Positions 44,201 to 52,783 of a stretch of 64,000 nucleotides of DNA are shown here, in pieces (the first letter of the stretch is position 1; each line of letters opens with the position of its first letter). Origin of the DNA: Tenuifilaceae bacterium CYCD (GTDB taxonomy: Bacteria; Bacteroidota; Bacteroidia; Bacteroidales; Tenuifilaceae); assembly GCA_036322835.1 (NCBI GenBank), contig AP027304.1, positions 930,001 through 994,000 of the forward strand. Direction: 5' to 3'. Both the position numbers and the translations under genes were made by a program. Below the pieces are notes generated by a model. That model did no database searches. It saw only the letters and a list, made by a program, of their open reading frames with translations, and was not told the origin of the DNA.

Positions 44201-46489
44201 GCCTGTCGCATCAACCTCTGCATAAACGGTATAGGTTCCTGTTGTTTGAGGTCCAAAACTGATAGCATTGCCCGTTCCGGCCACGGTAGTTGTTGTTGGA
44301 GCTCCATCCTTATACAATATATAGGTTACCCCCGATTCTGAATCACTTAGACCAACTAAGGCGCCAGCATCGCCAGCACAATAGGAACCACCTCCAGTTA
44401 CTGAATACTGAGTAGGAAGTGGGTTAATTGTTAATGTTACTAGGGTTCTAGTTTCACTCACACAGCTGCTAGCCCCATAAACCGACTCAGCCCAAGCAGT
44501 ATAGGTACCAATAACCGTAGCAGTTGGGGCTGTCGTTATGCTTCCTCCTATTGCAGCATCATACCATACCACTGATGCCCCGGCTGGTGCTGTGGCCGAT
44601 GCACTGTGCGATGCACCATCAAAACATACTTCAACATCGGTTCCTGTAGGTGCGGCAGGAAGCGTATTTATTGTTAATGTAACCTGAGTGCGAGTTGAAC
44701 TTGCACATCCTGTTATATTATTTACTGATTCAGCCCAAGCAGTATAAGTCCCAACAGCAGTACCAGTAGGAACAGTGGTTACATTCCCTCCCGTTGCTGC
44801 ATCATACCATACCACAGAAGCGCCTGCAGGTGCTGTGGCCAAAGCACTATGCGATGCATCATCGTAACATACTACTAAGTCACTTCCTGTTGGTGCCGCT
44901 GGTAATGAGTTTATAGTTAAAGTAACTTGCGTACGCGTAGAACTAACGCAACCTGTTGCATCACCCACAGATTCCGCCCACGCGGAATATGTTCCCACCG
45001 CTGTGGCTGTAGGTGCTGTAGTCACACTCCCACCTGCAGAAGCAGTGTACCATACTACAGATGCTCCTGCAGGTGCAGTGGCCGATGCGCTATGTGATGC
45101 CCCATCGTAACAAACCACTACATTGCTTCCTGTGGGTGCAGCAGGCAATGCATTGATTGTTAAGGTAACCTGAGTACGAGTCGAACTTATGCAACCAGTT
45201 GTGCTATTTACTGATTCTGCCCATGCAGTATATGTTCCCGCCGCAGTGCCCGAGGGTGCCGCAGTAACACTTCCCCCTGTTGATGCAGTGTACCAAACGA
45301 CCGATGCTCCTGCAGGAGCCGTAGCTGATGCACTGTGAGATGCGCCATCGTAACACGCCACAACATTGCTCCCTGTAGGTGCTGTAGGCAATGCATTTAT
45401 TGTTAGGGTAACCTGTGTTCGAGTCGAACTTACACAGCCAGTTGTGCTATTTACTGATTCTGCCCATGCAGTATATGTTCCTACAGCTGTACCTGTGGGT
45501 ACAGTTGTTACACTCCCCCCAGTTGATGCAGTGTACCAAGCTACCGATGCCCCGGCTGGCGCTGTGGCCGAAGCGCTATGCGATGCCCCATCATAGCATA
45601 CCACCACATTACTTCCTGTGGGGACTGCAGGCAGTGCATTGATTGTAAGGGTAATCAGTGTTCGAGTTGAACTTACACAACCAGTTATATCATCAACAGA
45701 TTCTGCCCATGCAGTATAAGTTCCCGCGGCAGTTCCCGAGGGTGCCGCAGTAACACTTCCCCCTGTTGAAGCAGTGTACCAAACAACCGATGCTCCTGCA
45801 GGAGCCGTGGCCGATGCGCTGTGAGATGCTCCATCGTAGCACACCTCAACATCACTTCCCGTGGGTGCTGCTGGTAGTGAATTTACAGTTACTGTGATTA
45901 ATGGAGTAGAATAGGTATAGCAACCATTAGTCCCCGTAACCTTTACTCGATAATCGCCCCCTACAGAGGCATTATATATATAGTCTGTTGCCCCTGTAAT
46001 ATTGGTAAAACCTTTTTGCCATTGATAGGTGACATCTGTTTGTCCGTTGGTTTCCTCTAACTCAACAGAACCGCCACTACAGAATGTTGTAGATCCGTTT
46101 GCTACTGCTGTTGCAAGCGGACTTGGCTTAATAACTACTGTTACACTTGCAGAACCCGAAAATCCTCCATCATCAGTTACATCAACTGTTAAGTTATACG
46201 TTCCAGATGGTGTTGTTTTTTTGTATGAAACCAAATCTCCAAGATCTATGAAATAAAGAGGATTAGTATCGCCGGACCAAGTAAATGTTTGCCCTGAGCC
46301 AGTTCCACCTGTTACTAGAACCGTCAAGGCTACTGTTTGTCCTTGGCATGACTCCATATAAGTAACTGGATTTTCCCCACTAAGAATATATACATTCAAA
46401 GATTGTCCACTAAGCGTGCTAAAGGAAGAAAGGGCATATATGGTAAATAATGCCAATATGCGAGTGATATATTTACGAACCCTTCTCAT
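38228..46489 (-). CDS. Giant surface adhesin with Ig-like and SprB-like repeats, T9SS type B sorting domain
   Basis: A 2,753-aa secreted protein with a signal peptide (about 1-30). From N to C: Ig-like domains, six tandem 80-aa Ig-like repeats (about 200-680; encoded at about 44450-45890), two longer Ig-like units (about 43600-44150), about 18 SprB-like repeats (about 39400-43600) of the form TCxGxxDGxIxxxAxGGTxPYxYSIDG, further Ig/PKD-like parts (DAGSDTTVCYDNPVTL), and the gliding-motility-associated C-terminal domain (FSPNGDGINDRW and LEIEIFNRWGSLVW, about 38231-38520). The C-terminal domain targets it to the type IX secretion system. Adhesion or gliding is inferred from the SprB family. 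The next gene downstream is the PorP/SprF-like one. Confidence 0.9.
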   Translation of the reverse strand: MRRVRKYITRILALFTIYALSSFSTLSGQSLNVYILSGENPVTYMESCQGQTVALTVLVTGGTGSGQTFTWSGDTNPLYFIDLGDLVSYKKTTPSGTYNLTVDVTDDGGFSGSASVTVVIKPSPLATAVANGSTTFCSGGSVELEETNGQTDVTYQWQKGFTNITGATDYIYNASVGGDYRVKVTGTNGCYTYSTPLITVTVNSLPAAPTGSDVEVCYDGASHSASATAPAGASVVWYTASTGGSVTAAPSGTAAGTYTAWAESVDDITGCVSSTRTLITLTINALPAVPTGSNVVVCYDGASHSASATAPAGASVAWYTASTGGSVTTVPTGTAVGTYTAWAESVNSTTGCVSSTRTQVTLTINALPTAPTGSNVVACYDGASHSASATAPAGASVVWYTASTGGSVTAAPSGTAAGTYTAWAESVNSTTGCISSTRTQVTLTINALPAAPTGSNVVVCYDGASHSASATAPAGASVVWYTASAGGSVTTAPTATAVGTYSAWAESVGDATGCVSSTRTQVTLTINSLPAAPTGSDLVVCYDDASHSALATAPAGASVVWYDAATGGNVTTVPTGTAVGTYTAWAESVNNITGCASSTRTQVTLTINTLPAAPTGTDVEVCFDGASHSASATAPAGASVVWYDAAIGGSITTAPTATVIGTYTAWAESVYGASSCVSETRTLVTLTINPLPTQYSVTGGGSYCAGDAGALVGLSDSESGVTYILYKDGAPTTTTVAGTGNAISFGPQTTGTYTVYAEVDATGCTNAMSGSAVVSQIPAITGNTVSASQTICSGTAPAQLTGPVPTGGSGSYSYRWQISTTAVSGPFTNITGATSRNYTPPTLTQTSYYRRVVTSGACISISNVLTITVNPVIANNTITADQSICYNTAPSQFTGSTPIGGNGTYSYIWQSSTAGAAGPFSDIAGATSINYQPGSLTQDTWFRRIVLSPPCSDNTSNVVAITVSPEFTVSSFTTIDPTCNGYSDGSATANLTGGIAPYAFSWNTSPVQTNQTADGLSAGVTYTVTVTDANLCVATGDVTLTEPAAIALSSVTPTDVTGCYGDTNGSIQIEGTGGTPDYTYTLFEGTTQIGASQTPAFPAGANFTGLGAGSYSVVITDANSCPAHTENNIVVSEPAELVISDVQTTSISCAGYTDGTITIIASGGTGALEYTIDGLTYQASNAFTVGEGYYDISVRDANGCTTSWPVQIEMVEPSAISFNYEITNITSCNGDSAGKISISNVSGGSGTGYEYSIYIPEVWGTNPLFENLPGGITNPYYIEVKDSYGCIEVGNNGNPIYINQPSPITFNVVTTDVTTCWYNTNGTIRINTVAGGTGSKQVSIDGVTYYPTTKVFNVGVGTYTVYVRDVNGCIATKPAVISGPPAIVVDAVTVTDATCFGAANGEFTATASGGNPPLEYSIDGINYYAVGSFTGLTGGTYTLSVRDANGCILEQDVIVGQPPVLYFTQQDVAPITCNGANDGEITLAAAGGSAPYSYSITGGAPYVNTTGSFTGLSAATYTVAVLDNSGCEVIGDDLTVTEPDPITITAQSSTDILCFGESNGTISVTAEGGTNPLVYNLIDAGSNVVATNADGNFTGVALGTYTVEVDDAHNCGPVVAGPFTISQPALLDFTYTTVDLTCYNDGTGQITVNATGGIAPYEYSFDGGTTFGSNNVQGGLNGGDFTVVVRDANGCQTSKVVTIVAPAELILTLDVTNITCNGLSDGQIIANASGGDTATPYQYRIDGGAWQLSNTFTPLAENSYFVEVIDASGCIDGANADIVAPTAISIDNITPVNPTCTSKGSITVAASGGTGTLSYTLNPGVITNTSGVFNDLDIGTYTVDVTDGNGCGPITSTPIILSAPPAISLNDVIVANVGSCYGNSDGSITIDATGGTAPLQYSIDNGANFSTNNVFSGLPAGTYDIVVNDINNCPQDSTVTITEPTELIITSETVTQETAAGSGDGSITVVASGGTGILTYTLQPTGTVNNTGIFSGLGAGTYQVVVTDANGCSKQTGDLVISGVSITVTSDSVSCYGLSDGKIQVTIAGGFPPFTVACTQISEMQSMSVTNPNPGEYLIEGLPADTFMITITDATFHAFPSRQVIITQPDTLVVTYIQRINPLCNGGTGSIVFDIDGGTPIISGTDSLYTIDLITGGVVVGTVTDTVATGVLPNVKYDFKISDANGCSVIVDTIQPLTEPEAILVTDIVTSNINCNGDSTGSIVVTLTGGVQPYEYVVTTGVFTDTVNDGNFSNLPAGSYTLSITDGNGCSAVVTQNPIELTEPTPILITGGDFPVDSLTCPYDSTGYVHNIVVTGGTPNPTAPEYTYLWSNGATTLDVEKLTIGTHTFTVTDANGCQQDTSYEIIGPKPFNLVCEIDSALCRISNGGFNNIGEIRIINSSGGNGSFSDYDDSKFVWNYPIGNPTVGKILSNLTSGNYLVTVQDTKGCTYDSLINVPIKPRYDYIADAGSDTTVCYDNPVTLHANVDGGDSDLTFAYEWYLYPDLTNIISTEPDVQIVTTGERRYFLKVVDSDGACQDTSSIYVTAFPDIGLEVPLYISAVQDTIISVLMGKEFNMDVIVKDVSSDIEFQWKPAEMFIPSNSWNSTLILNDEIMGQIPADRIVTLQDPITRRRTEYILVDVIAKTVDNGCTDSIRLYTRVVDDLAFGNVFSPNGDGINDRWSVPKSYLFPDLEIEIFNRWGSLVWSAKGDEAAKGWNGKTNNGQELPIGTYYYVVKFNAKAQGSSWKPITGSVTIVK
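44450..45890 (-). repeat. Six tandem 240-bp repeats in the first adhesin gene
   Basis: Six copies of an 80-aa unit (PTGSNVVVCYDGASHSASA, then AWAESV and CVSSTRTQVTLTINALP) follow each other at an exact 240-bp period, as judged from matching landmarks near 44641, 44881, 45121, 45364, 45605 and 45850. The copies are very similar at the DNA level, so unequal recombination could change copy number in frame. Confidence 0.85.
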
Positions 46490-46503
46490 TGGTATTTAAA
46501 TTT

Positions 46504-47055
46504 TTATTTTACTTGAATTGGATCTGAGATTCCTATGCAACCATTTTTATCCTTTACAATAACCTTATATAATCCAACTTGAGGCTTATTATATGGTTGA
46601 CTGACAAACTCATTAACTAACCCATTATTTAACATCCACTTATAACTCTCAATATTAATAACCGTTTCATCTACTCTTATGCTATTATCCAGCAAATAGA
46701 TTCTAACAGCTGGCCTTGGAAGTACTTTCACATATATGGCAGTATCTAACTGTTGATTGTTATTGAGTGTTATGGAAAAAACTAATTTTTTATCGCCTGG
46801 TAAAGATGTGTTTACTGTGGCTATCTCGTCCTTAATCTTACTAAAATTCTCCTTGTTAAAACGCCACTCGTACTTTTTATAATTTGCATACTCTGGATTT
46901 ATATTTGCAATTATTCCTAGCACCCCGCCCTGGCAAGCAACATATGAATTATTAGTAGTTTCAAATGTCACAAAGATTTTTTGACCGAAACAGTAAATGC
47001 TTGGAATCACTAATAGAAATACGGATAGCAGAATATTGAGTGTTTTTTTTATCAT
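46504..47055 (-). CDS. Secreted hypothetical protein upstream of the adhesin
   Basis: A 183-aa protein with a signal peptide (about 1-24, CFGQ end). The rest is beta-rich, with an Ig/PKD-like NNSYVACQGG at the start and an ending GLYKVIVKDKNGCIGISD that recalls the motifs of SprB-type and Ig-like repeats in the adhesin. No C-terminal sorting domain is seen. It ends 14 bp upstream of the adhesin start and is probably in one transcription unit with it. It may be a small accessory adhesin or a detached repeat fragment. Function unknown. Confidence 0.7.
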   Translation of the reverse strand: MIKKTLNILLSVFLLVIPSIYCFGQKIFVTFETTNNSYVACQGGVLGIIANINPEYANYKKYEWRFNKENFSKIKDEIATVNTSLPGDKKLVFSITLNNNQQLDTAIYVKVLPRPAVRIYLLDNSIRVDETVINIESYKWMLNNGLVNEFVSQPYNKPQVGLYKVIVKDKNGCIGISDPIQVK

Positions 47056-47471
47056 TTAATGCTAATTTCCGGTTAATAAATAATTCTATTTTTGACAAAT
47101 AACCCAAAATTATAGGCGAAAGTAAATATTTTTAGTTTATATGCAAAAAAATTGTCCTCAAAATAAGCATGTTGCAAAGATTTACTTAAAATAATACATC
47201 AACATTTCTAATTCAAAACATTTGTTCTTGCCCTATTTCAGTGGTTTTTAAAGAAGAATATTGATCAATAATACGTTTTACGACTATTAACAAAAAATGT
47301 TTGAAATGATTTTTTACAATCCCTAATAAATTCGAATAAACTGGCCAAAAACTAATACTTTGCAAATATTAAAATAAATCTAACAATTTTCTTGCCAGAG
47401 TTAATACTGTTTTGACCAACTGTTTTTTAGAGGAAATAAAAATAAATTGAATGTCCGAAAATGGTCAGAAA
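47056..47471. other. AT-rich intergenic region upstream of the first adhesin cassette
   Basis: A 416-bp stretch upstream of the 46504-47055 gene, lying after the stop of the PAP2-like gene. Bases 47117-47124 read CGAAAGTA, i.e. TACTTTCG on the minus strand (seven of eight matches to TAnnTTTG), 61 bp before the start of the accessory gene, and could promote the cassette. Nothing else was recognised in it: no ORF, hairpin or RNA gene. Confidence 0.4.
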
Positions 47472-48077
47472 TCAAATAATAAATAGAGTGAAAACCAAAC
47501 AAATACCCGCCATATAGCCAATATAAACCTGTAATGGGTTGTGATCGCCATTTTTTAACCGAGCAGATGCTAACAGGCCTGCCACTATAAATGTTACTAC
47601 TAAAAAAGGAATTGCATTGAAATAATTATTGAGAGAGCAGGCAAGTAGAAACCCTGTTAAACCGCCTATTCCCATTAAATGCAAACTGATTTTCCACCAG
47701 TATGAGACTATTGCTGCAACTATTAAAACAACAACACCCCCTTCAATAATTCTAACCAAAACCTGAGGAACAGGCAACTTAGCCATTAGGTACAATGTAA
47801 AAAAATACGGAATCGATGTAATTACTATGGGTATAATCCTTTCACGATGCTTCTCGAGGTAAAAACTCTTTATCAATCCAAGCCGTTTTAATATTAGCAA
47901 CGATATAATTGGTATAATCAGCGTATTCAGCAGAACAACCATCAATATAATCAACTTAATGGAATTAGGAAGATACGCAACATAGGAACCTGATATAAAG
48001 ATTAATAGAAAGCTATACAGAGTGATTAAAAACGGATGAAATATAACTGAAAGTATACTCGCTAACTTTTTTGTCAT
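47472..48077 (-). CDS. PAP2-like integral membrane protein
   Basis: A 201-aa protein with about six membrane segments. KISLHLMGIGG (about 128-138) and HNPLQVYIGYMAG (about 179-191) are in the positions of PAP2 phosphatase motifs C2 and C3, though the motifs are shortened. Bacteroidota often encode such PAP2-related proteins with unknown activity. It lies 38 bp downstream of rpoN on the same strand. Phosphatase activity is uncertain, as the first motif (KxxxxxxRP) is not clear. Confidence 0.6.
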   Translation of the reverse strand: MTKKLASILSVIFHPFLITLYSFLLIFISGSYVAYLPNSIKLIILMVVLLNTLIIPIISLLILKRLGLIKSFYLEKHRERIIPIVITSIPYFFTLYLMAKLPVPQVLVRIIEGGVVVLIVAAIVSYWWKISLHLMGIGGLTGFLLACSLNNYFNAIPFLVVTFIVAGLLASARLKNGDHNPLQVYIGYMAGICLVFTLFII

Positions 48078-48115
48078 TGTTTTGCTTTTAAATTAAAACC
48101 ACATCGACACAAATC

Positions 48116-49573
48116 TTACTTCAACTCCTTTCGCAGCCGAGCAACAGGAATCCCTAGTTGCTCTCTGTACTTTGCAACCGTTCTACGAGCAATTGGGTAA
48201 CCTTTATCCTGAAGTATTGCCATTAACTGCTCATCGGTGAGAGGCTTGCGCTTCTCTTCGTTATCAACGCACTCCTGAAGTATTTTTTTGATCTCTTTTG
48301 TTGATACTTCTTCGCCAGAATCGGTTTGCATTCCTTCGCTAAAGAAATACTTAAGAGGGTATATTCCAAAGTGGGTTTGAATGTACTTGCTATTTGCAAC
48401 CCTCGATATTGTTGAAATATCGAGCCCCGTCTTATCGGCAATGTCCTTAAGAATCATCGGACGAAGTCTTGTTTCATCTCCATCGCGAAAAAATTCCTTT
48501 TGGTACTCTAGAATTGCCTCCATTGTTCCCAAAAGCGTGTTTTGCCGTTGCTTTAATGCATCGATAAACCATTTGGCTGATTCTATTTTTTGGCGTACAA
48601 ACGCCATGGCGTCCTTTTCCTGCCTCGAAACCGATTCTTTATTGTTCGAGTATGATTCCAGCATTTCGGAATATTCCCTGCTTATTCGTAGGTCGGGAAC
48701 GTTCCTTGAGTTTAAATTGAGCTGAAAATCGCCATCGACATACTCCAGAATAAAATCGGGAATAATATGCTGAGCCGATTGATTGTAAGGATCGTTAAAT
48801 GCTCCGCCCGGCTTTGGGTTTAACTTGATAATCTCGTTTATCGCATCGCGCAAATCATCATCGCTTAATCCCAACTTCCCAGCAATTTTATCGTAGTGCT
48901 TCTTAGTAAACTCTTCAAAATGATACTTTAAAATCTTGTAGGCTGTTGCTGCGGTGCTTGATGATTTTCCCTTAGCCTTTAGCTGAATTAACAAGCACTC
49001 CTGTAAGTCCCTTGCACCAACGCCGGCGGGTTCTAAATCCTGAATTATGTACAGAATCTTTTCGAGTTCATCCTCATTAGTTTCGATTCCTAGCGCAAAA
49101 GCAATGTCATCGGTAATTGCACTTAATTTACGTCGTAAATAACCATCCTCATCGATATTGCCTATTAAGTATAAAGCAAGCTGATGCTCCTGCTCCGAAA
49201 GAGGAAGCATACCAAGCTGATTCTCTAAACTTTCATGGAAAGTTACACCAACCGAAAAAGGTATGTCTTCGCGCTTATCATCCTTAGAGGCATTATTAGT
49301 AGAAAGTTTGTAAGATGGAACATCTTCGTCATTTAAATAGTCCTCCAAAGTGAACTCATCGTCATTCTTATCCACATCATCCTCGGAAACCTCATTTTCT
49401 ACCTCAGGCTCTGCATTATCATTATCACCTTCCTCGAGTATAGGATTCTCCTCTAGTTCCTTTTTGATTCGTTGCTCAAGCAGCATGGTTGGAATCTCCA
49501 ACAGCTTAATCACCTGGATTTGCTGCGGAGATAATTTCTGCAGGAGTTTCTGCTGTAATCGCTGTTTGAGCAT
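48116..49573 (-). CDS. rpoN: RNA polymerase sigma-54 factor
   Basis: A 485-aa sigma-54. Region I is Gln/Leu-rich (KQRLQQKLLQKLSPQQIQVI), followed by an acidic region II (about 40-85), the core-binding region III (about 100-320) and the DNA-binding part with DISTISRVANSKYIQTHFG (helix-turn-helix) and the RpoN box ARRTVAKYREQLGIP near the C-terminus. It requires an AAA+ activator, such as the one at 18345-19688. It is 6 bp downstream of asnS, so the two are likely cotranscribed. Confidence 0.96.
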   Translation of the reverse strand: MLKQRLQQKLLQKLSPQQIQVIKLLEIPTMLLEQRIKKELEENPILEEGDNDNAEPEVENEVSEDDVDKNDDEFTLEDYLNDEDVPSYKLSTNNASKDDKREDIPFSVGVTFHESLENQLGMLPLSEQEHQLALYLIGNIDEDGYLRRKLSAITDDIAFALGIETNEDELEKILYIIQDLEPAGVGARDLQECLLIQLKAKGKSSSTAATAYKILKYHFEEFTKKHYDKIAGKLGLSDDDLRDAINEIIKLNPKPGGAFNDPYNQSAQHIIPDFILEYVDGDFQLNLNSRNVPDLRISREYSEMLESYSNNKESVSRQEKDAMAFVRQKIESAKWFIDALKQRQNTLLGTMEAILEYQKEFFRDGDETRLRPMILKDIADKTGLDISTISRVANSKYIQTHFGIYPLKYFFSEGMQTDSGEEVSTKEIKKILQECVDNEEKRKPLTDEQLMAILQDKGYPIARRTVAKYREQLGIPVARLRKELK

Positions 49574-49579
49574 AAATAA

Positions 49580-50977
49580 CTAAAATTCGCAGTTTTTAGG
49601 CGTACGTGGGAAAGGAATAACATCGCGGATGTTACCCATTCCTGTAACAAAAAGCAATAACCGCTCAAATCCTAGGCCAAAACCACTGTGAGGTGCAGAA
49701 CCAAACTTGCGGGTCTCTAAATACCACCACACATCCTTTTCGGGGATGCGAAGCTCGTGAATTCTTTTTATTAACTTATCGTAAACTTCCTCTCTCTGCG
49801 ATCCACCTATAATCTCTCCAATTTTTGGGAAAAGAACATCCATGGCTCGAACGGTTTTACCATCGTCGTTCTGCTTCATGTAGAATGCCTTAATATCTCT
49901 TGGATAATCAGTAAGAATTACTGGTTTTTGAAAATGCTTCTCTACAAGGTAACGCTCGTGCTCCGATTGCAAATCGGCACCCCAAAATACTGGGAACTCC
50001 CATTTCTGATCAACTTTTTCAAGAATCTCAATTGCCTTGGTATATGGCAATCGTTCAAACCTATTTTCCACAACAAACTTTAGGCGATCAATCAGTTCCT
50101 TATCGTACATGCTGTTTAGGAATTCCAAATCATCCTTGCAGTTCTCGAGTGCATAGCGAATAAGATACTTAAGGAAATCCTCGGCCAAATCCATGTTATC
50201 CTGAATATCGTAGAATGCCATCTCTGGTTCAATCATCCAAAACTCAGCAAGGTGACGAGGTGTATTTGAATTTTCGGCGCGGAATGTTGGGCCAAACGTA
50301 TAAATCTCCGATAGAGCCATTGCCGCCAACTCCCCTTCAAGCTGTCCAGAAACGGTTAGCTTTGCTTCTTTCCCGAAGAAATCCTCTGTCCAGTTAATCC
50401 TTCCATCTTCTGTTTTGGGCAGATTATCAATATCGAGAGTGGTTACCCGGAACATTGCACCAGCACCTTCGGCATCGGATGCGGTAATAACCGGAGTATG
50501 AATGTAGAAAAAGCCTTTATCGTTGAAGTACTTGTGAATAGCAAAGGCCATTGCATGGCGAATTCGCAATACGGCGCTAAATGTATTGGTGCGCGGACGC
50601 AGGTGTGCAATCTCTCTCAAAAACTCTAGGCTATGCCCCTTTTTCTGCAATGGGTATGATGCAGCATCTGCAACTCCGAATAGTTCGATATAACTTCCCT
50701 GAATTTCCACCCGTTGTCCTGATCCTGGAGATTCCACCAACTTTCCCTTTACGCCAATGCAAGCACCAGTTGTAATATCCTTAAGTTGATCCTCGGTGAA
50801 CACTGTCATATCTAACACAACCTGTATATTATTTATCGTTGAGCCATCGTTAAGTGCAATGAATGCTACACTTTTATTTCCTCGCTTGGTACGAACCCAA
50901 CCCATGGCGGTTACTTCGGTACCAGCCACACCACTTTCCAGCAAATGCTTAACCTTAGTTCTTTCGCTATTTCTCAT
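49580..50977 (-). CDS. asnS: Asparagine--tRNA ligase
   Basis: A 465-aa class IIb aminoacyl-tRNA synthetase. An N-terminal OB-fold anticodon-binding domain (about 15-110) precedes the catalytic core with motif 2 [21 protein letters not shown] and motif 3 [15 protein letters not shown]. The catalytic GxGFGLGxER pattern is intact. Length is normal. It heads the group asnS-rpoN-PAP2. Confidence 0.97.
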   Translation of the reverse strand: MRNSERTKVKHLLESGVAGTEVTAMGWVRTKRGNKSVAFIALNDGSTINNIQVVLDMTVFTEDQLKDITTGACIGVKGKLVESPGSGQRVEIQGSYIELFGVADAASYPLQKKGHSLEFLREIAHLRPRTNTFSAVLRIRHAMAFAIHKYFNDKGFFYIHTPVITASDAEGAGAMFRVTTLDIDNLPKTEDGRINWTEDFFGKEAKLTVSGQLEGELAAMALSEIYTFGPTFRAENSNTPRHLAEFWMIEPEMAFYDIQDNMDLAEDFLKYLIRYALENCKDDLEFLNSMYDKELIDRLKFVVENRFERLPYTKAIEILEKVDQKWEFPVFWGADLQSEHERYLVEKHFQKPVILTDYPRDIKAFYMKQNDDGKTVRAMDVLFPKIGEIIGGSQREEVYDKLIKRIHELRIPEKDVWWYLETRKFGSAPHSGFGLGFERLLLFVTGMGNIRDVIPFPRTPKNCEF

Positions 50978-51137
50978 ATCCTATAATTTATCGGTAAAAT
51001 ATCTATGCCGACAATAAGTCAACAATCTCACAAAAATAATAACTTTTGGAGTATGTCCTTAACAATTGAAAATAATAGGGAAAGATTTCTGCTGGTTTAA
51101 CTTCAAAAAACCCTTAGGGGTGAGGAATACGGTTAAA

Positions 51138-51758
51138 CTAATTAAATCCGTAAAGAGAATTGGTGGCAATGTAGTTAAGTAAATCGATGTGCAAATCGTC
51201 CAGCATATTGGTAGTTAACTTATTTCGTATGCCGGTAGATGATAGTGAAGTGAATGGAGTTTCAAAGAAAACAATCTTCCCCTTTATCATTCCCTCTATT
51301 CGCACCTTGTCAAACAGAGTATCACGAATTCCAACAAAGTGATCGAATTGACATAGGTCTTCGTAGTAAGGACGCGAAAAGCAATCTATACCACAAAGGA
51401 TTGAAGGATGAGAACCAATAGCCTGAAGCGACTTGCATAAATCAACAAATTCTTTTTTGTGAGTTCCCTCAATAAATGATGGCTCTAAAGCAAACATGCG
51501 ATTTGAAAATAACGAATGTTCCTTCAGTATCATGAACATATTAATCCGATGCTCAATTGGCGCAAGAATATTTTTTTTATCGGGATGGAGCGAGTGCGGA
51601 CAAAGAACAACGTAATCCGTATAGTTTTTCAAAGCATGCTCAAGCAAAGCAATATGTCCACTATGTATAGGATTAAACGATCCTCCTAAAAAACCAATTC
51701 TACAAGGGGAGAGCAACTGCAAATCATTAAAACTATTTACCAAGCCGTAATCGATCAT
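51138..51758 (-). CDS. Nucleotidyltransferase, NadD-like (cytidylyltransferase fold)
   Basis: A 206-aa protein. The N-terminal GGSFNPIHSGHIALLEHAL is the HIGH-type T/HxGH motif of nucleotidyltransferases, and TPFTSLSSTGIRNKLT is the ISSTxIR-like motif. This fits nicotinate-nucleotide adenylyltransferase (NAD synthesis) or a relative, but the protein differs from the usual NadD of Bacteroidota and another NMN/pantetheine-type function is possible. The ATG at 51758 was used (a GTG lies two codons before it). It is monocistronic. Confidence 0.72.
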   Translation of the reverse strand: MIDYGLVNSFNDLQLLSPCRIGFLGGSFNPIHSGHIALLEHALKNYTDYVVLCPHSLHPDKKNILAPIEHRINMFMILKEHSLFSNRMFALEPSFIEGTHKKEFVDLCKSLQAIGSHPSILCGIDCFSRPYYEDLCQFDHFVGIRDTLFDKVRIEGMIKGKIVFFETPFTSLSSTGIRNKLTTNMLDDLHIDLLNYIATNSLYGFN

Positions 51759-51839
51759 AAACACCTAAATAATAGCAATTGTGTATAAAAATATTAAAAA
51801 TAAAAACACTGTGCTATTATTTTCAGATATTTACCAAAA

Positions 51840-52679
51840 TCACTTTTTTTTGATTAGTCTTATTCCTTCATCCTCTAAAGAAACTAACCGTTCGCGGTAA
51901 AGGTTTCCGATGGCTTTCTTGAATGTTTTTTTGCTGATCTGAAAAAGATTGTAAATATCATCCGGATCGCTCTTATCGGTTATTGCAATGTAGCCGTTAT
52001 TCTGATTCAATTTATCGAGAATTGCCTGCGATACTGAATCAACTTTTTCATATCCTGGTTTCTGAAGAATAAGATCAATCTTCTCATCCTCACGAACCTT
52101 TTTGATGTAGCCTTTAAGTCTATCGCCCTTTTTCAAGGGCTGAAAAACCTCATTCTTATACAAAACGCCAGTATGAGTTTGATCGATAATAGCATTGAAA
52201 CCAAGATCTGATTCATTAATAATGATTAAATCGACCTCCTGCCCAATAACATACTCAGGAAGAGTATTATCGAGGAACCTTTCAATTTTTGCAGAGGCGG
52301 CAAGTCTTTTGGACTCAAAATCAAAGTATATAAAAACAATATACTCTTCACCCTCTTTCATTTCCTTCTTTTGCTCGCGATATGGTACAAGTAAATCCTT
52401 GGGTAAACCCCAATCCATAAACGCCCCCATTCTACTAATGGCAACAACTTTTAGTAGTGCAAACTCTCCAACAGTAGCATACGGTTTCTCGGTAGTTGCA
52501 ATAATTCTATCCTCTGAATCGAGATATACAAATACATCTACAATATCGTCCTCCTTACATCCTTGAGGAACATACCTTACAGGCATAAGTATTTCGCCAT
52601 GTTCTCCACCATCGAGGTAGACACCAAAAGGAACCAACTTCTTTACTCGTAAACTATTGTACTCACCAATTTTTGCCAT
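51840..52679 (-). CDS. CvfB-like S1-domain RNA-binding protein
   Basis: A 279-aa protein with two to three S1-like/OB domains (about 1-140, e.g. LVPFGVYLDGGEHGEILMP and MGAFMDWGLPKDLLVPYREQ, and about 145-215) and a C-terminal winged-helix domain (about 225-279; DPDDIYNLFQISKKTFKKAIG). This is the layout of the CvfB/YitL family. CvfB influences virulence gene expression in Staphylococcus aureus, and its role elsewhere is unclear. It is a single gene. Confidence 0.88.
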   Translation of the reverse strand: MAKIGEYNSLRVKKLVPFGVYLDGGEHGEILMPVRYVPQGCKEDDIVDVFVYLDSEDRIIATTEKPYATVGEFALLKVVAISRMGAFMDWGLPKDLLVPYREQKKEMKEGEEYIVFIYFDFESKRLAASAKIERFLDNTLPEYVIGQEVDLIIINESDLGFNAIIDQTHTGVLYKNEVFQPLKKGDRLKGYIKKVREDEKIDLILQKPGYEKVDSVSQAILDKLNQNNGYIAITDKSDPDDIYNLFQISKKTFKKAIGNLYRERLVSLEDEGIRLIKKK

Positions 52680-52738
52680 AGGGTATTCATTATTAAATGC
52701 ATGTAAAGGTATAATATTTTAAGGACGTGTAGAAATAA

Positions 52739-52765
52739 AAAATCCGTGGGGTTACCACGGATTTT
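52739..52765. terminator. Terminator between the ferredoxin and CvfB-like genes
   Basis: An 11-bp stem AAAATCCGTGG / CCACGGATTTT with a 5-nt loop and A/T tracts on both sides. It ends the ferredoxin gene on the minus strand. Confidence 0.85.
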
Positions 52766-52783
52766 AATAACAAATTCTTTTTG

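Noticed and set aside
45366-45642. Plus-strand open frames opposite the 240-bp Ig repeats
   Set aside because: Mirror frames of the repeats with no independent coding signal.
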